Source: Bog-473 sp963777485
Lineage (GTDB): Bacteria; Actinomycetota; Acidimicrobiia; Acidimicrobiales; RAAP-2
NCBI GenBank assembly: GCA_963777485.1
Contig: CAVZQP010000001.1
Span: 620,001 to 684,000 of the forward strand
Direction: 5' to 3'
DNA: 64,000 bases
The notes below the pieces were generated by a model. It ran no database searches and was not told the origin of the DNA. It worked only from the letters and a program-made list of their open reading frames with translations. A program made the translations under genes and the position numbers. Positions 41,764 to 48,731 of this stretch are shown one piece after another (position 1 is the first letter of the stretch; each line of letters begins with the position of its first letter).

Positions 41764-43071
41764 TCAGCCCTCGTCCTTGTCCATCATCTTCTCCAGGCGG
41801 GTCGAGAAGCTGCTGACGCTCACGATTCCGTCTTCGTTCGTCTTCGTGTGCCCGCGCGCCCGCGAGACCAGCGAGACGTCGACGTCGGAGGCCTCGGCCC
41901 GCAGCGCGCCCACGGTGCACTGCTCGCGTGGCCGCACCGAGAACGGGTCGAACTGGAAGTGCTTCATGGCGTTGAGGTGGGTGATCTTGTCGATGTCGGT
42001 GTCGGAGACGCCGTCGAGATACTTCATCAGGGCCTCGGGGGACTGCGGCCACGTCGAGTCCGAGTGCGGGTAGTCGCATTCCCACGTGATGTTGTCGATG
42101 TTCAGGTACTGGCGGCTCTGCACGCCGAAGGCGTCGTCGATGAAGCAGGTGATGACGCGGTCCTTGAAGACCTGGCTCGGCAGCTGGTCGCCGAAGTCCT
42201 GGCCCGTCCACTTGTGGTGGTGCTGGTACACGTAGTCGATGCGCTCGAGCGCGTAGGGGATCCAGCCGATGCCGCCCTCGGAGAGCGCGAAGTGCAGGTC
42301 CTTGTACTTGCGCAGGATCGGCGACCAGACGAGGTCGGCGGCCGCCTGCACCATGTTGATCGGCTGCAGGCTGATCATGACGTCGATCGGCGCCTCGATG
42401 GAGGTCATGAGGATCTGCGACGAGGAGCCGAGGTGCATGCACACGACCGTGCCTTCGTCGGCGCAGGCCGACCAGAAGGGGTCCCAGTGCGAGTTGTGCA
42501 GCGAGGGCCAGCCGAGCTTCTCGGGGTTCTCGGAGAAGGTCACGGCGTGGCAGCCCTTCTTGGCCACCCGGCGCACCTCTTCGGCCCCGAGCTCGGGGTC
42601 CCAGATGACCGGGATCGACAGCGGGATGAAGCGCCCGGGCTCGGCCCCGCACCACTTGTCGATGTGCCAGTCGTTGTAGGCGCGCACCATGGCGAGCGCC
42701 TCGTCCTTGTCCTCGCGCCGGGCGAAGAGCTGGCCGCAGAACTGGGGGAAGGAGGGGAAGCACATGGAGCCGAGCACGCCGTTGACCGACATGTCGCGCA
42801 CCCGCTCGTGCACGTCGTAGCAGCCGACCCGCATGTCCTCGAGCGAGGTGGGCTCGATCCCGTACTCCTCGGGCGGGCGCCCCACCACGGCGTTCAGGCC
42901 GACGTTGGGGATGACGTTGCCGTCGTAGAGCCAGACGTCGGTGCCGTCGTCCTGGCGGACGAGCTTGGGCGCCGCGTCCTGGTACTTGGCGGGCAGCAGC
43001 CCGTCGAACATGCCACGCGGCTCGATGACGTGGTCGTCGACGCTGACCAGGATCATGTCTTCGGTGCGCAT
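41764..43071 (-). CDS. Amidohydrolase 2 family metal-dependent hydrolase
   Basis: A 435-residue TIM-barrel hydrolase or decarboxylase of the amidohydrolase-2 (ACMSD-like) family. 'MILVSVDDHVIEP' has the D-H variant of the first metal motif, 'VVCMHLGSSS' gives a third-strand His, and 'NITWECDYPHSDSTWPQS' is the family's C-terminal Asp/His motif. These enzymes often decarboxylate or hydrolyse ring-derived acids. The start ATG 43071 has aagggagg upstream; the open frame to 43143 overlaps an operator and is not part of the protein. TGACAC-N2-GTGTCA lies 57 bp upstream. Confidence 0.9.
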   Translation of the reverse strand: MRTEDMILVSVDDHVIEPRGMFDGLLPAKYQDAAPKLVRQDDGTDVWLYDGNVIPNVGLNAVVGRPPEEYGIEPTSLEDMRVGCYDVHERVRDMSVNGVLGSMCFPSFPQFCGQLFARREDKDEALAMVRAYNDWHIDKWCGAEPGRFIPLSIPVIWDPELGAEEVRRVAKKGCHAVTFSENPEKLGWPSLHNSHWDPFWSACADEGTVVCMHLGSSSQILMTSIEAPIDVMISLQPINMVQAAADLVWSPILRKYKDLHFALSEGGIGWIPYALERIDYVYQHHHKWTGQDFGDQLPSQVFKDRVITCFIDDAFGVQSRQYLNIDNITWECDYPHSDSTWPQSPEALMKYLDGVSDTDIDKITHLNAMKHFQFDPFSVRPREQCTVGALRAEASDVDVSLVSRARGHTKTNEDGIVSVSSFSTRLEKMMDKDEG

Positions 43072-43127
43072 CGCAGTCCCTCCCTTGTGCCCTGATCTCC
43101 GGGTGATCTCACGGTGCCGGCGGTTCC

Positions 43128-43143
43128 CTGACACCCGTGTCAT
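43128..43143. promoter_or_regulatory. Imperfect copy of the CTGAC-N6-GTCAG operator
   Basis: CTGAC-acccgt-GTCAT; its inner part TGACAC-cc-GTGTCA is a perfect 14-bp palindrome. It lies 57 bp upstream of the amidohydrolase start. Confidence 0.55.
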
Positions 43144-43258
43144 TCACACTATGCGCCCCCCGGCCAGGCGTGCGAAGCAGGCCTGGCCATGGCTCCGGTC
43201 CGGCGGCACCGGGGCCGGCCGCCTTCCCGGGCCGGCTGCGGACGGGGGCGGCCGCCTC

Positions 43259-44851
43259 CTAGCGGGGCGGCGCCGAACGGACGGGCGTGGTGGCCTGGGT
43301 GGGCATGACGTTCGACGTCGGGGGCGGGTAGGGGATCCCCTCGTCGACGGTCCCCAACAGCGCGTTCGCGACGACCTCCTCGTCGACCTGGAGGTTGAGG
43401 AGCGGCGCCGGGGGCAGCGCGGGCTTGGCGTCGACCGGCGCCTGGCCCAGCGCCAGCGCCGAGGTCAGGTCGCCGACCGCACTGCGCCGCCACGCCGAGA
43501 GGTTCGGCACCGTCACGCCGAAGCGTGTCTCGATGAAGCGCAGCGTCGACGTGTGGTCGAACGTGTCGCTCGCGAGGTAACCGCCGCGGGTGAACGGCGA
43601 CATGAGGATGCACGGCACCCGGAAACCGAGACCCACCGGGCCGGCGATGCCCGACGCGGTCGAGGGCAGCGGGTTCACGGTCAGGTACTCGCCCGGCGTG
43701 TCCGCCGGCGCGACGGGCGGCGGTACGTGGTCGAAGAAGCCGCCGTTCTCGTCGTAGTTGAGGATGAAGAGCGTGGAGGCCCACACCTCGGGGTTCGACG
43801 TGAGGATGTCGAGGACCGTCTTGACGAGGTTCTCGCCCCAGGGCGGTGCCGTGGCCGGGTGCTCGCACTTGATGATCGGGCCGTGTATCCAGCTCACCTC
43901 GGGCAGCGTGTTCGCCGCGACGTCCGCGGCGAACCCCGCCGGGAAGTTCTGCGCGAGAGCGTTGGCGGCGAGCTCGGCGCCCCGTGTCGTCGTCGGCTCG
44001 TAGGCCTTGAAGTAGGGCAGCGGGTTGAAGAACGCCAGGCCCGTCGGGTCGTTGTACACCTTCCAGGAGACCCCGGCATCGAGCAGCGCCTCGGGCATCG
44101 TCTCCCAGGTGAACTTGCCGGCCTGACCGGCACGGCCTGTCGTCTGCGTGACGAGCACGGGCCCGCCGCCGGTGCCGTCGGGGTCGATGGTCCCCGACAG
44201 CGCCATGACGCGGTTCGGGTCGGTCGGCCCGAGCACCGAGCAGAAGTAGCCGTCGCAGATGGTGAACGCGTCGGCCAGGGCGTAATAGAACGGGAGGTCC
44301 GAGCGCTCGAAGTAGCCCATGGTGGGCGCGAAGTTCTTGGTCCCGTCGACCATCATGTGCACGTTGACCCACTGGTCCATGGCACCGCTGTCCCAGCATT
44401 GGTGCTGCGGCCCCCAGTCGTGCGTGATGTCGTTCGTGCAGTCACCGTTCTTCGTGGGGAACTGCATCTGGAGGTGGAACGGCTCCATGTGCCCCGTTGC
44501 CTCGGCGCCGACGCCGGGCTGGTAACCGGCCTGCTCGAAGACGCCGGGCAGCGCGTTCGGGTCGGAGAAGCCGCGGACGCTCGACATGGTGCCGTAGTAG
44601 TGGTCGAACGAGCGGTTCTCCTGCATGAGGATCACCACGTGCTCGATGTCGCTCAGCGTGGGGTTGGACGTGACGTCGATGGCGAGCGCGTTCTCGATGG
44701 AGGCGCCGGCGGCGGCGGAGAGGCCCGACGCGGTCGCCGCCCCGGCACCGAGGGCCAGGCCACCCTTCAGGAGGTTGCGCCGGCTGAGGCCGCTCCTCGC
44801 GGTGTCAGCCCGGTCGTTCCGCGCGTCCCGGTTCCGCTCGTTCCTGCCCAT
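43259..44851 (-). CDS. Tat-exported phospholipase C (phosphoesterase family)
   Basis: A 530-residue extracytoplasmic phosphoesterase, probably hydrolysing phospholipids. The twin-arginine signal is 'SRRNLLKGGLALGAGAATA' (residues ~24-42). 'IEHVVILMQENRSFDHYYGT' is the family's metal/nucleophile motif, 'NDITHDWGPQHQCWDSG' and 'ILNYDENGGFFDHVPPP' are further conserved blocks, and 'RVPCILMSPFTRGGY' precedes the C-terminus. It lacks the long C-terminal domains of Pseudomonas PlcH, as do mycobacterial Plc proteins. ATG 44851 has gaggagcgg upstream. A 20-bp direct repeat lies in its promoter region. Confidence 0.92.
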   Translation of the reverse strand: MGRNERNRDARNDRADTARSGLSRRNLLKGGLALGAGAATASGLSAAAGASIENALAIDVTSNPTLSDIEHVVILMQENRSFDHYYGTMSSVRGFSDPNALPGVFEQAGYQPGVGAEATGHMEPFHLQMQFPTKNGDCTNDITHDWGPQHQCWDSGAMDQWVNVHMMVDGTKNFAPTMGYFERSDLPFYYALADAFTICDGYFCSVLGPTDPNRVMALSGTIDPDGTGGGPVLVTQTTGRAGQAGKFTWETMPEALLDAGVSWKVYNDPTGLAFFNPLPYFKAYEPTTTRGAELAANALAQNFPAGFAADVAANTLPEVSWIHGPIIKCEHPATAPPWGENLVKTVLDILTSNPEVWASTLFILNYDENGGFFDHVPPPVAPADTPGEYLTVNPLPSTASGIAGPVGLGFRVPCILMSPFTRGGYLASDTFDHTSTLRFIETRFGVTVPNLSAWRRSAVGDLTSALALGQAPVDAKPALPPAPLLNLQVDEEVVANALLGTVDEGIPYPPPTSNVMPTQATTPVRSAPPR

Positions 44852-44916
44852 GTGTGCCCGCTCCTCGTCGCTCCCGGCGGGGGACCGGCCCGTCCGCCTC
44901 TAATGAAACGGCAGGC

Positions 44917-44956
44917 CGGGCGGGGTCTTACGTGGTCGGGCGAGGTCTTACGGGGT
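44917..44956. repeat. Two adjacent 20-bp direct repeats upstream of the phospholipase C gene
   Basis: 44917-44936 and 44937-44956 match at 18 of 20 positions (CGGGCG-x-GGTCTTACG-x-GGT). They are in phase at two helical turns and lie 66-105 bp upstream of the phospholipase start. Tandem sites with this spacing are typical of response-regulator dimers; a phosphate-type regulator would fit the gene but the sequence is not a recognised Pho box. Confidence 0.55.
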
Positions 44957-44985
44957 ATAACGGGGGTGCCCGGAAGGCTCAGGCC

Positions 44986-45717
44986 TCAGGCGCTGGCCAC
45001 CTGCAGTTCGCGCTCCTTGCGGCCGGCCGCGGCCGCTGCCGCGGCCGTGGCGGCGGCCGGGGCGGCGACGCCACGCCGGGGCAGGATGATGTCGTCGATG
45101 ATCCCGTAGTCCCGGGCCTCCTCGGCGGTCATGTAGTGGTCGCGGTCGATGTCCTGCGCGACCTGCTCGACCGGGCGGCCGGTGTGGTGGGCGATGATCT
45201 CGGACATCCGGTGCGTGAGGGCGAGCACCTCGCGCAGTTGGATCTCCATGTCGCTCGGTGCGCCGCGGGTGCCGGCCGAGCCCTGGTGGATCATGATGCG
45301 CGAGTTCGGCAGGGCGAAGCGCTTCCCGGCCGCACCGCCGGCGAGGATCATCGCGGCGGCCGACATGCCCATGCCGCAGCAGATGGTCGAGACGTCGGGC
45401 TCGACGTGCTGCATGACGTCGTAGATCGCCATGCCGGCGTAGGCCACGCCACCGGGGGAGTTGATGTAGAGGTAGATGTCACGCTCGTTGTTGTTCGCCT
45501 CGAGGAACAGCATCTGGGAGATGATCAGGTTGGCCACCTGGTCGTCGACCTCCTGGCCCAGGAACACGATTCGCTCCCGCAACAGCTGCGAGTAGATGTC
45601 GAAGGCGCGGTCGCCGCGGTTCCCCTCCTCGATCACGGTTGGGACGAGCACCTGGCGGAGGTCGTGGTCGAGGCCGGTGCCGGTGCCGAGGTGGCTGAGC
45701 CTGTCGAGGTGGGTCAT
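44986..45717 (-). CDS. clpP: ATP-dependent Clp protease proteolytic subunit ClpP
   Basis: A 243-residue serine peptidase that forms tetradecamers and degrades proteins fed by ClpX or ClpC. S119 ('CCGMGMSAAAMILAGG'), H144 ('RIMIHQ') and D193 ('DIDRDHYM') form an intact triad in the same spacing as E. coli ClpP. 'YLYINSPGGVAYAGMAIYD' is the canonical handle region. The C-terminus is extended by ~25 residues with a run of Ala (AAPAAATAAAAAAAG), beyond normal length. ATG 45717 has aaggagaaggag upstream. No clpX or second active clpP is adjacent; instead it is divergent from an XRE regulator and a dead ClpP paralogue. Confidence 0.95.
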   Translation of the reverse strand: MTHLDRLSHLGTGTGLDHDLRQVLVPTVIEEGNRGDRAFDIYSQLLRERIVFLGQEVDDQVANLIISQMLFLEANNNERDIYLYINSPGGVAYAGMAIYDVMQHVEPDVSTICCGMGMSAAAMILAGGAAGKRFALPNSRIMIHQGSAGTRGAPSDMEIQLREVLALTHRMSEIIAHHTGRPVEQVAQDIDRDHYMTAEEARDYGIIDDIILPRRGVAAPAAATAAAAAAAGRKERELQVASA

Positions 45718-45776
45718 GGCGGTGCTCCTTCTCCTTGGACTCATTGCTCCTGAACTTCCTGGTCCTTCCGAGGATA

Positions 45777-45792
45777 TATCAAATGTGAGATA
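45777..45792. promoter_or_regulatory. Divergent clpP/XRE promoter with inverted repeat
   Basis: TATC-N8-GATA lies in an AT-rich island between the two divergent genes. GATAAT (45789-45794) ends 8 bases before the XRE GTG at 45803 and is a good -10 box. TATC/GATAT on the other strand could serve clpP. The XRE protein is the obvious candidate to bind here. Confidence 0.5.
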
Positions 45793-45802
45793 ATGGTGCA
45801 CC

Positions 45803-46060
45803 GTGAGCGAGCGCCGGCACCCGACCGTCTTTCCGGGCTTCAAGGAGATGGCCGAGCGGCGCCGCTCGGTGTCCGGCCAGCTGCTCTCGCTGCGCCGGGA
45901 GTTGGGGCTGTCCCAGGCCGAGGTGGCGACGCGCATGGGGACATCGCAGTCGGCGGTGGCCCGCTTCGAGGCCGGCGACCTGGACGTCCGCCTCTCGACC
46001 GTCGAGCGCTACACCATGGCGCTCGGCGCGCGGCTGGAATGGAGGATCGAACATGGGTGA
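45803..46060 (+). CDS. XRE family helix-turn-helix regulator
   Basis: An 85-residue DNA-binding protein that is essentially one HTH domain: 'LLSLRRELGLSQAEVATRMGTSQSAVARFEAGDLDVRLSTVERYTMAL', residues ~28-75. The RRELGLSQAEVA and SQSAVARFE helices match XRE/HipB-like repressors. It starts at GTG 45803, leaderless, with GATAAT 8 bases upstream. Its stop overlaps the ATG of the dead-ClpP gene by 8 bp, and it is divergent from the active clpP. It probably regulates one or both neighbours. Confidence 0.9.
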   Translation: MSERRHPTVFPGFKEMAERRRSVSGQLLSLRRELGLSQAEVATRMGTSQSAVARFEAGDLDVRLSTVERYTMALGARLEWRIEHG

Positions 46061-46817
46061 TCGAAGCGTGGGCAAGGCCGCTGCCGGCCGGCCGGAGTGG
46101 CCCTGGCTGCCGCAGCCGGGGCAGCCGCTGCCCGGGTTCCCGGGCTTCCCGGGCCTGCCGGGTGTGCCGGGTGTGCCGGGTGTGCCGGGCTTGCCCGACC
46201 CGGGCGGCTCGCGCACCGGCACCGAGATGTCCGAGCTGCTCGCCCGCCGGCTGATGGAGCAGCGGGTCGTCCTGCTGCACGGCCCGCTCGACGACGCGAC
46301 CGTCACCCGCGTCTCGGCCGAACTGATGACGCTCGATGCCGACGGCGACGACGCCGTGACGCTGCGCATCGACTGCGGCGAGGCCGCCCTGGCGCCGGCG
46401 TTGACGCTCATGGACGTGGTGGAGCTGATGGGCGTGCCGGTGCGGGCCGTGTGCCTGGGCCAGGTCGGCGGCGGAGCCGTCGGCGTGCTCGCCGTGTGCG
46501 CCCACCGCGCCGCCATGCCGAGCACCCGTTTCACGCTCTCGGAGCCGGCGACCCACATGGAGGCGCACGTGCGCAACGTCGCCCAGTGGGCCGAGCTGCG
46601 CGCCGCCGAGCGCGGCCGCTTCTGCGAGCGGGTGGGGACGGCGGTGGGGAAGCCCGCGGCTGAGGTCGGCGCCGACATCGAGCAGGGCCGGTTCTTCGGC
46701 GCCGCCGAGGCGCTCGAGTACGGGCTGCTCGACGAGGTCTGCCGCCCTGACGCGGACGTCCGCACGCTGCCGGGCCCGGGCCCCACGCCGCCGATCGGGT
46801 TCCGGCCGCTGCGCTGA
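46053..46817 (+). CDS. ClpP-fold pseudoprotease with collagen-like N-terminus
   Basis: A 254-residue ClpP paralogue with the whole triad replaced. Aligned to E. coli ClpP, the serine of 'GQAAS' is G140 ('CLGQVGGGAVGVLAV'), the His of 'IHQP' is S163 ('LSEP'), and the Asp of 'DTERD' is G212 ('DIEQG'). The 49-residue spacing from the second to the third position is exactly that of E. coli, so the alignment is firm. 'GAAEALEYGLLDEV' keeps the ClpP C-terminal signature. Residues 25-47 are a Pro/Gly run of G-hydrophobic-P triplets, like a short collagen segment, unusual for ClpP. It is translationally coupled to the XRE gene. A regulatory or structural partner of ClpP is inferred. Confidence 0.85.
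   Translation: MGDRSVGKAAAGRPEWPWLPQPGQPLPGFPGFPGLPGVPGVPGVPGLPDPGGSRTGTEMSELLARRLMEQRVVLLHGPLDDATVTRVSAELMTLDADGDDAVTLRIDCGEAALAPALTLMDVVELMGVPVRAVCLGQVGGGAVGVLAVCAHRAAMPSTRFTLSEPATHMEAHVRNVAQWAELRAAERGRFCERVGTAVGKPAAEVGADIEQGRFFGAAEALEYGLLDEVCRPDADVRTLPGPGPTPPIGFRPLR
46134..46195 (+). repeat. 9-bp-type tandem repeats encoding the GFPG/GVPG run
   Basis: Near-identical 9-bp units (variants of gggtgtgcc) encode the repeated G-x-P triplets of the pseudoprotease. They are prone to slippage, so the number of triplets may vary between strains. Confidence 0.7.
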
Positions 46818-46847
46818 GCGCACGAGACCGTGCCGGACCGGGGTGTC

Positions 46848-46853
46848 TACGAT
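46848..46853 (+). promoter_or_regulatory. -10 box of a leaderless promoter (AhpD-like gene)
   Basis: TACGAT ends 6 bases before ATG 46860. Confidence 0.45.
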
Positions 46854-46859
46854 GCGGCC

Positions 46860-47465
46860 ATGAGCGCATCCGGACCACGCATCACACCGCTGCAGCCCGG
46901 AGAGTGGGACGACCGGCTCCAGGCGATCCTCGAGGCGTCGCCGGGAGGGGCCGAAGAACCGATGCACATCTTCGCCACGCTGGCGCGGGCACCCGATCTG
47001 TTCCGCCGCTGGATGGGCTTCGGCGGCGCGCTCCTCTACGGCAGCCTGCCGAGCCGGCTCTGCGAGATCGTCATCCTGCGCACCGCCTATCGCTTCGACG
47101 GCTTCTACGAGTGGGCGCAGCACGTCGAGATGGGGCAGGCCCGCGGCGTCACGCTCGAGGAGATCGAGGCGCTCGGCGGTGGCACGGGCGCACTGGATGC
47201 ACTCGACGCTGTCGACTGGGCCCCCCTCGAGCGGGCCGCGCTGCGGGCTGTCGACGAGACGCGTGAGGACGGCGGGGTGTCCGACTCGACGTGGGCGGAA
47301 TTGTCGGAGCACCTCGACGACGCCGGCCTCATCGAGCTCCTGATGCTGATTGCGCACTACCTCATGCTCACCACGGTGCTGCGCTCGATCCGCATGCAGC
47401 CCGAGCCCCGGGCGATCGCGCAAGCGGGCCTCGTGCGGGGCGGCCCGGCCCGCCCCGAGGCCTGA
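46860..47465 (+). CDS. Carboxymuconolactone decarboxylase/AhpD-like protein
   Basis: A 201-residue all-helical protein of the CMD/AhpD superfamily. 'HIFATLARAPDLFRRWMGFGGALLYG' and 'LPSRLCEIVILRTAYRFDGFYEWAQHVEMGQARGV' match the family core, including the E-W-x-x-H motif. The CxxC redox pair of AhpD is absent, so it is closer to the decarboxylase-like branch, often found beside aromatic or lipid catabolic genes. ATG 46860 has a -10 box 6 bases upstream. The frameshifted SDR gene follows after 52 bp. Confidence 0.87.
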   Translation: MSASGPRITPLQPGEWDDRLQAILEASPGGAEEPMHIFATLARAPDLFRRWMGFGGALLYGSLPSRLCEIVILRTAYRFDGFYEWAQHVEMGQARGVTLEEIEALGGGTGALDALDAVDWAPLERAALRAVDETREDGGVSDSTWAELSEHLDDAGLIELLMLIAHYLMLTTVLRSIRMQPEPRAIAQAGLVRGGPARPEA

Positions 47466-47500
47466 GGGCCGAGGCCCGAGGCCCGAGGACCGAGGCCGGA
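47466..47500. repeat. Short GC-rich tandem repeat
   Basis: Four imperfect copies of a 7-9 bp unit (gaggcccgag type) fill the gap between the AhpD-like gene and the next Shine-Dalgarno. No function is evident. Confidence 0.5.
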
Positions 47501-47517
47501 GAAGGAGCCCTGACGCC

Positions 47518-48286
47518 GTGAGCCCGCTCCTCGAAGGACGCTGCATCGCCGTGGTGGGCGCGGGCACCCAGCCCTCCCGCGACCTCGACGCGCCCGTCGG
47601 CAACGGCCGCGCCATCGCCGTGCGCGCCGCCCGCGAGGGCGCGTCGGTCGTCTGCGTCGACAAGGACGAGGGTGCGGTCGAGGAGACGTGGCGCCTCATC
47701 ACCGAGGAGGGCGGCCAGGCAGCTGTCGTCGTTGCCGACGTCACGACCGAGGAGGGTTGCCGGCTCGCCGTGGCCGACGAGTCGGGGCTGACACCCGACG
47801 GCATCGTGCTCAACGTCGGCACCGGCTTCGGGATGGGCGTCGCCGGCACGTCGCCCGACGACTGGGACCGCACGTTCGCCCTCAACCTGCGCCGCGCACT
47901 TCATGGTGGTCAAGCGGGCGCTCGTCACCCTGCCGGACAACTCGTCCATCGTCTTCATCGGGTCGGTGGCCGGTCTCCGGCCGGGCAGCCGCATCCCCGC
48001 CTACGACGCCTCCAAGGCGGGCCTCATCGGACTGAACCGCCACGTCGCCATGGAGGGCGCCCGCCGCGGCATCCGGTCCAACGTCGTCTGCCCCGGCCTG
48101 ATCGACACCCCGCTCGGACGCGCCGCCTCGGCGGGGCGCCCCTCGCGCACCCGCACGCCGGTGCCGCTCGGCCGCGAGGGCACGGCATGGGAGGTCGCGG
48201 CCACCACCGTGTTCCTGCTGTCGGAAGAGGCCAGTTACACCACCGGACAGGTGTTGGCGGTCGACGGAGGGCTGACGCTGCTGTGA
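47518..48286 (+). pseudogene. SDR family oxidoreductase with one-base frameshift
   Basis: A short-chain dehydrogenase split between two frames. From GTG 47518 (with GAAGGAG upstream) the protein reads 'LLEGRCIAVVGAG...NGRAIAVRAAREGASVVCVDKDEG' and reaches 'WDRTFALNLR' near 47,890, then loses sense. The other frame resumes with 'HFMVVKRALVTLPDNSSIVF' and runs through 'YDASKAGLIGLNRHVA' (Tyr-x3-Lys) and 'TGQVLAVDGGLTLL' to the stop at 48286. The span is 769 bases, one more than 255 codons plus stop, so one extra base within 47,888-47,898 (probably a C in gcgccgcgc) explains it. It could be an assembly error or a real recent mutation. Without the extra base it would be a normal 255-residue SDR. 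Confidence 0.8.
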
Positions 48287-48293
48287 GGGTCGG

Positions 48294-48731
48294 GTGAGTG
48301 CTGCCCATTCGGCCCAGCCGAGATCGCGGCCGCTCGTCGCACCGACGAGGCCGCGTCTCGGGCGGCGCATGGCGCGTTTCAACCGCGCCGTGGTCAATCC
48401 CGTCGCCGTCCACGTCGCCGGCCTCGTGCCCGGGATGGGCATCGTCACCCACGTCGGCCGGCGTTCGCGCAACGTCTACCGCACCCCGGTCCTGGTCTTT
48501 CGGACCAAGGACGGCTACCGGATCGCGCTCACCTACGGCCGCGACGCCGAGTGGGTCAAGAACGCGCTCGCGCACGGTGCGGTGCGGCTGACCTCCATGC
48601 GCCGCGAGCACGAGCTGTCCCATCCCGAGATCGTCACGGACCCGCACCGCCAGCACATGCCGGCGCCTGTGCGCCTCTTCCTCCGGCTGCTGCGGGTCTC
48701 GGACTTCATCGACTTTCACGCGGCGCACTGA
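48294..48731 (+). CDS. Deazaflavin-dependent nitroreductase family protein (DUF385)
   Basis: A 145-residue split-barrel protein of the Ddn/F420-dependent reductase family. 'MARFNRAVVNPVAVHVAG' is the N-terminal helix, 'GIVTHVGRRSRNVYRTPVLVF' is the family signature (G-R-x-S-G-x-x-R-x-T-P type), and 'RIALTYGRDAEWVKNALAHG' and 'RLFLRLLRVSDFIDFHAA' follow. It probably uses coenzyme F420, which fits the proposed taxon, but the substrate is unknown. GTG 48294 starts 7 bp after the SDR stop. The last 26 bp overlap the end of the convergent glycosyltransferase gene. Confidence 0.88.
   Translation: MSAAHSAQPRSRPLVAPTRPRLGRRMARFNRAVVNPVAVHVAGLVPGMGIVTHVGRRSRNVYRTPVLVFRTKDGYRIALTYGRDAEWVKNALAHGAVRLTSMRREHELSHPEIVTDPHRQHMPAPVRLFLRLLRVSDFIDFHAAH

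Noticed and set aside
42941..45109. A 722-codon open frame on the plus strand opposite amidohydrolase, phospholipase C and ClpP
   Set aside because: It spans three well-supported minus-strand genes and its product is low-complexity Arg/Val/Asp. It is a shadow frame.
45840..47885. A 681-codon open frame on the minus strand opposite the XRE, pseudo-ClpP and AhpD genes
   Set aside because: No recognisable domain, and the opposite strand carries coupled genes with family motifs.
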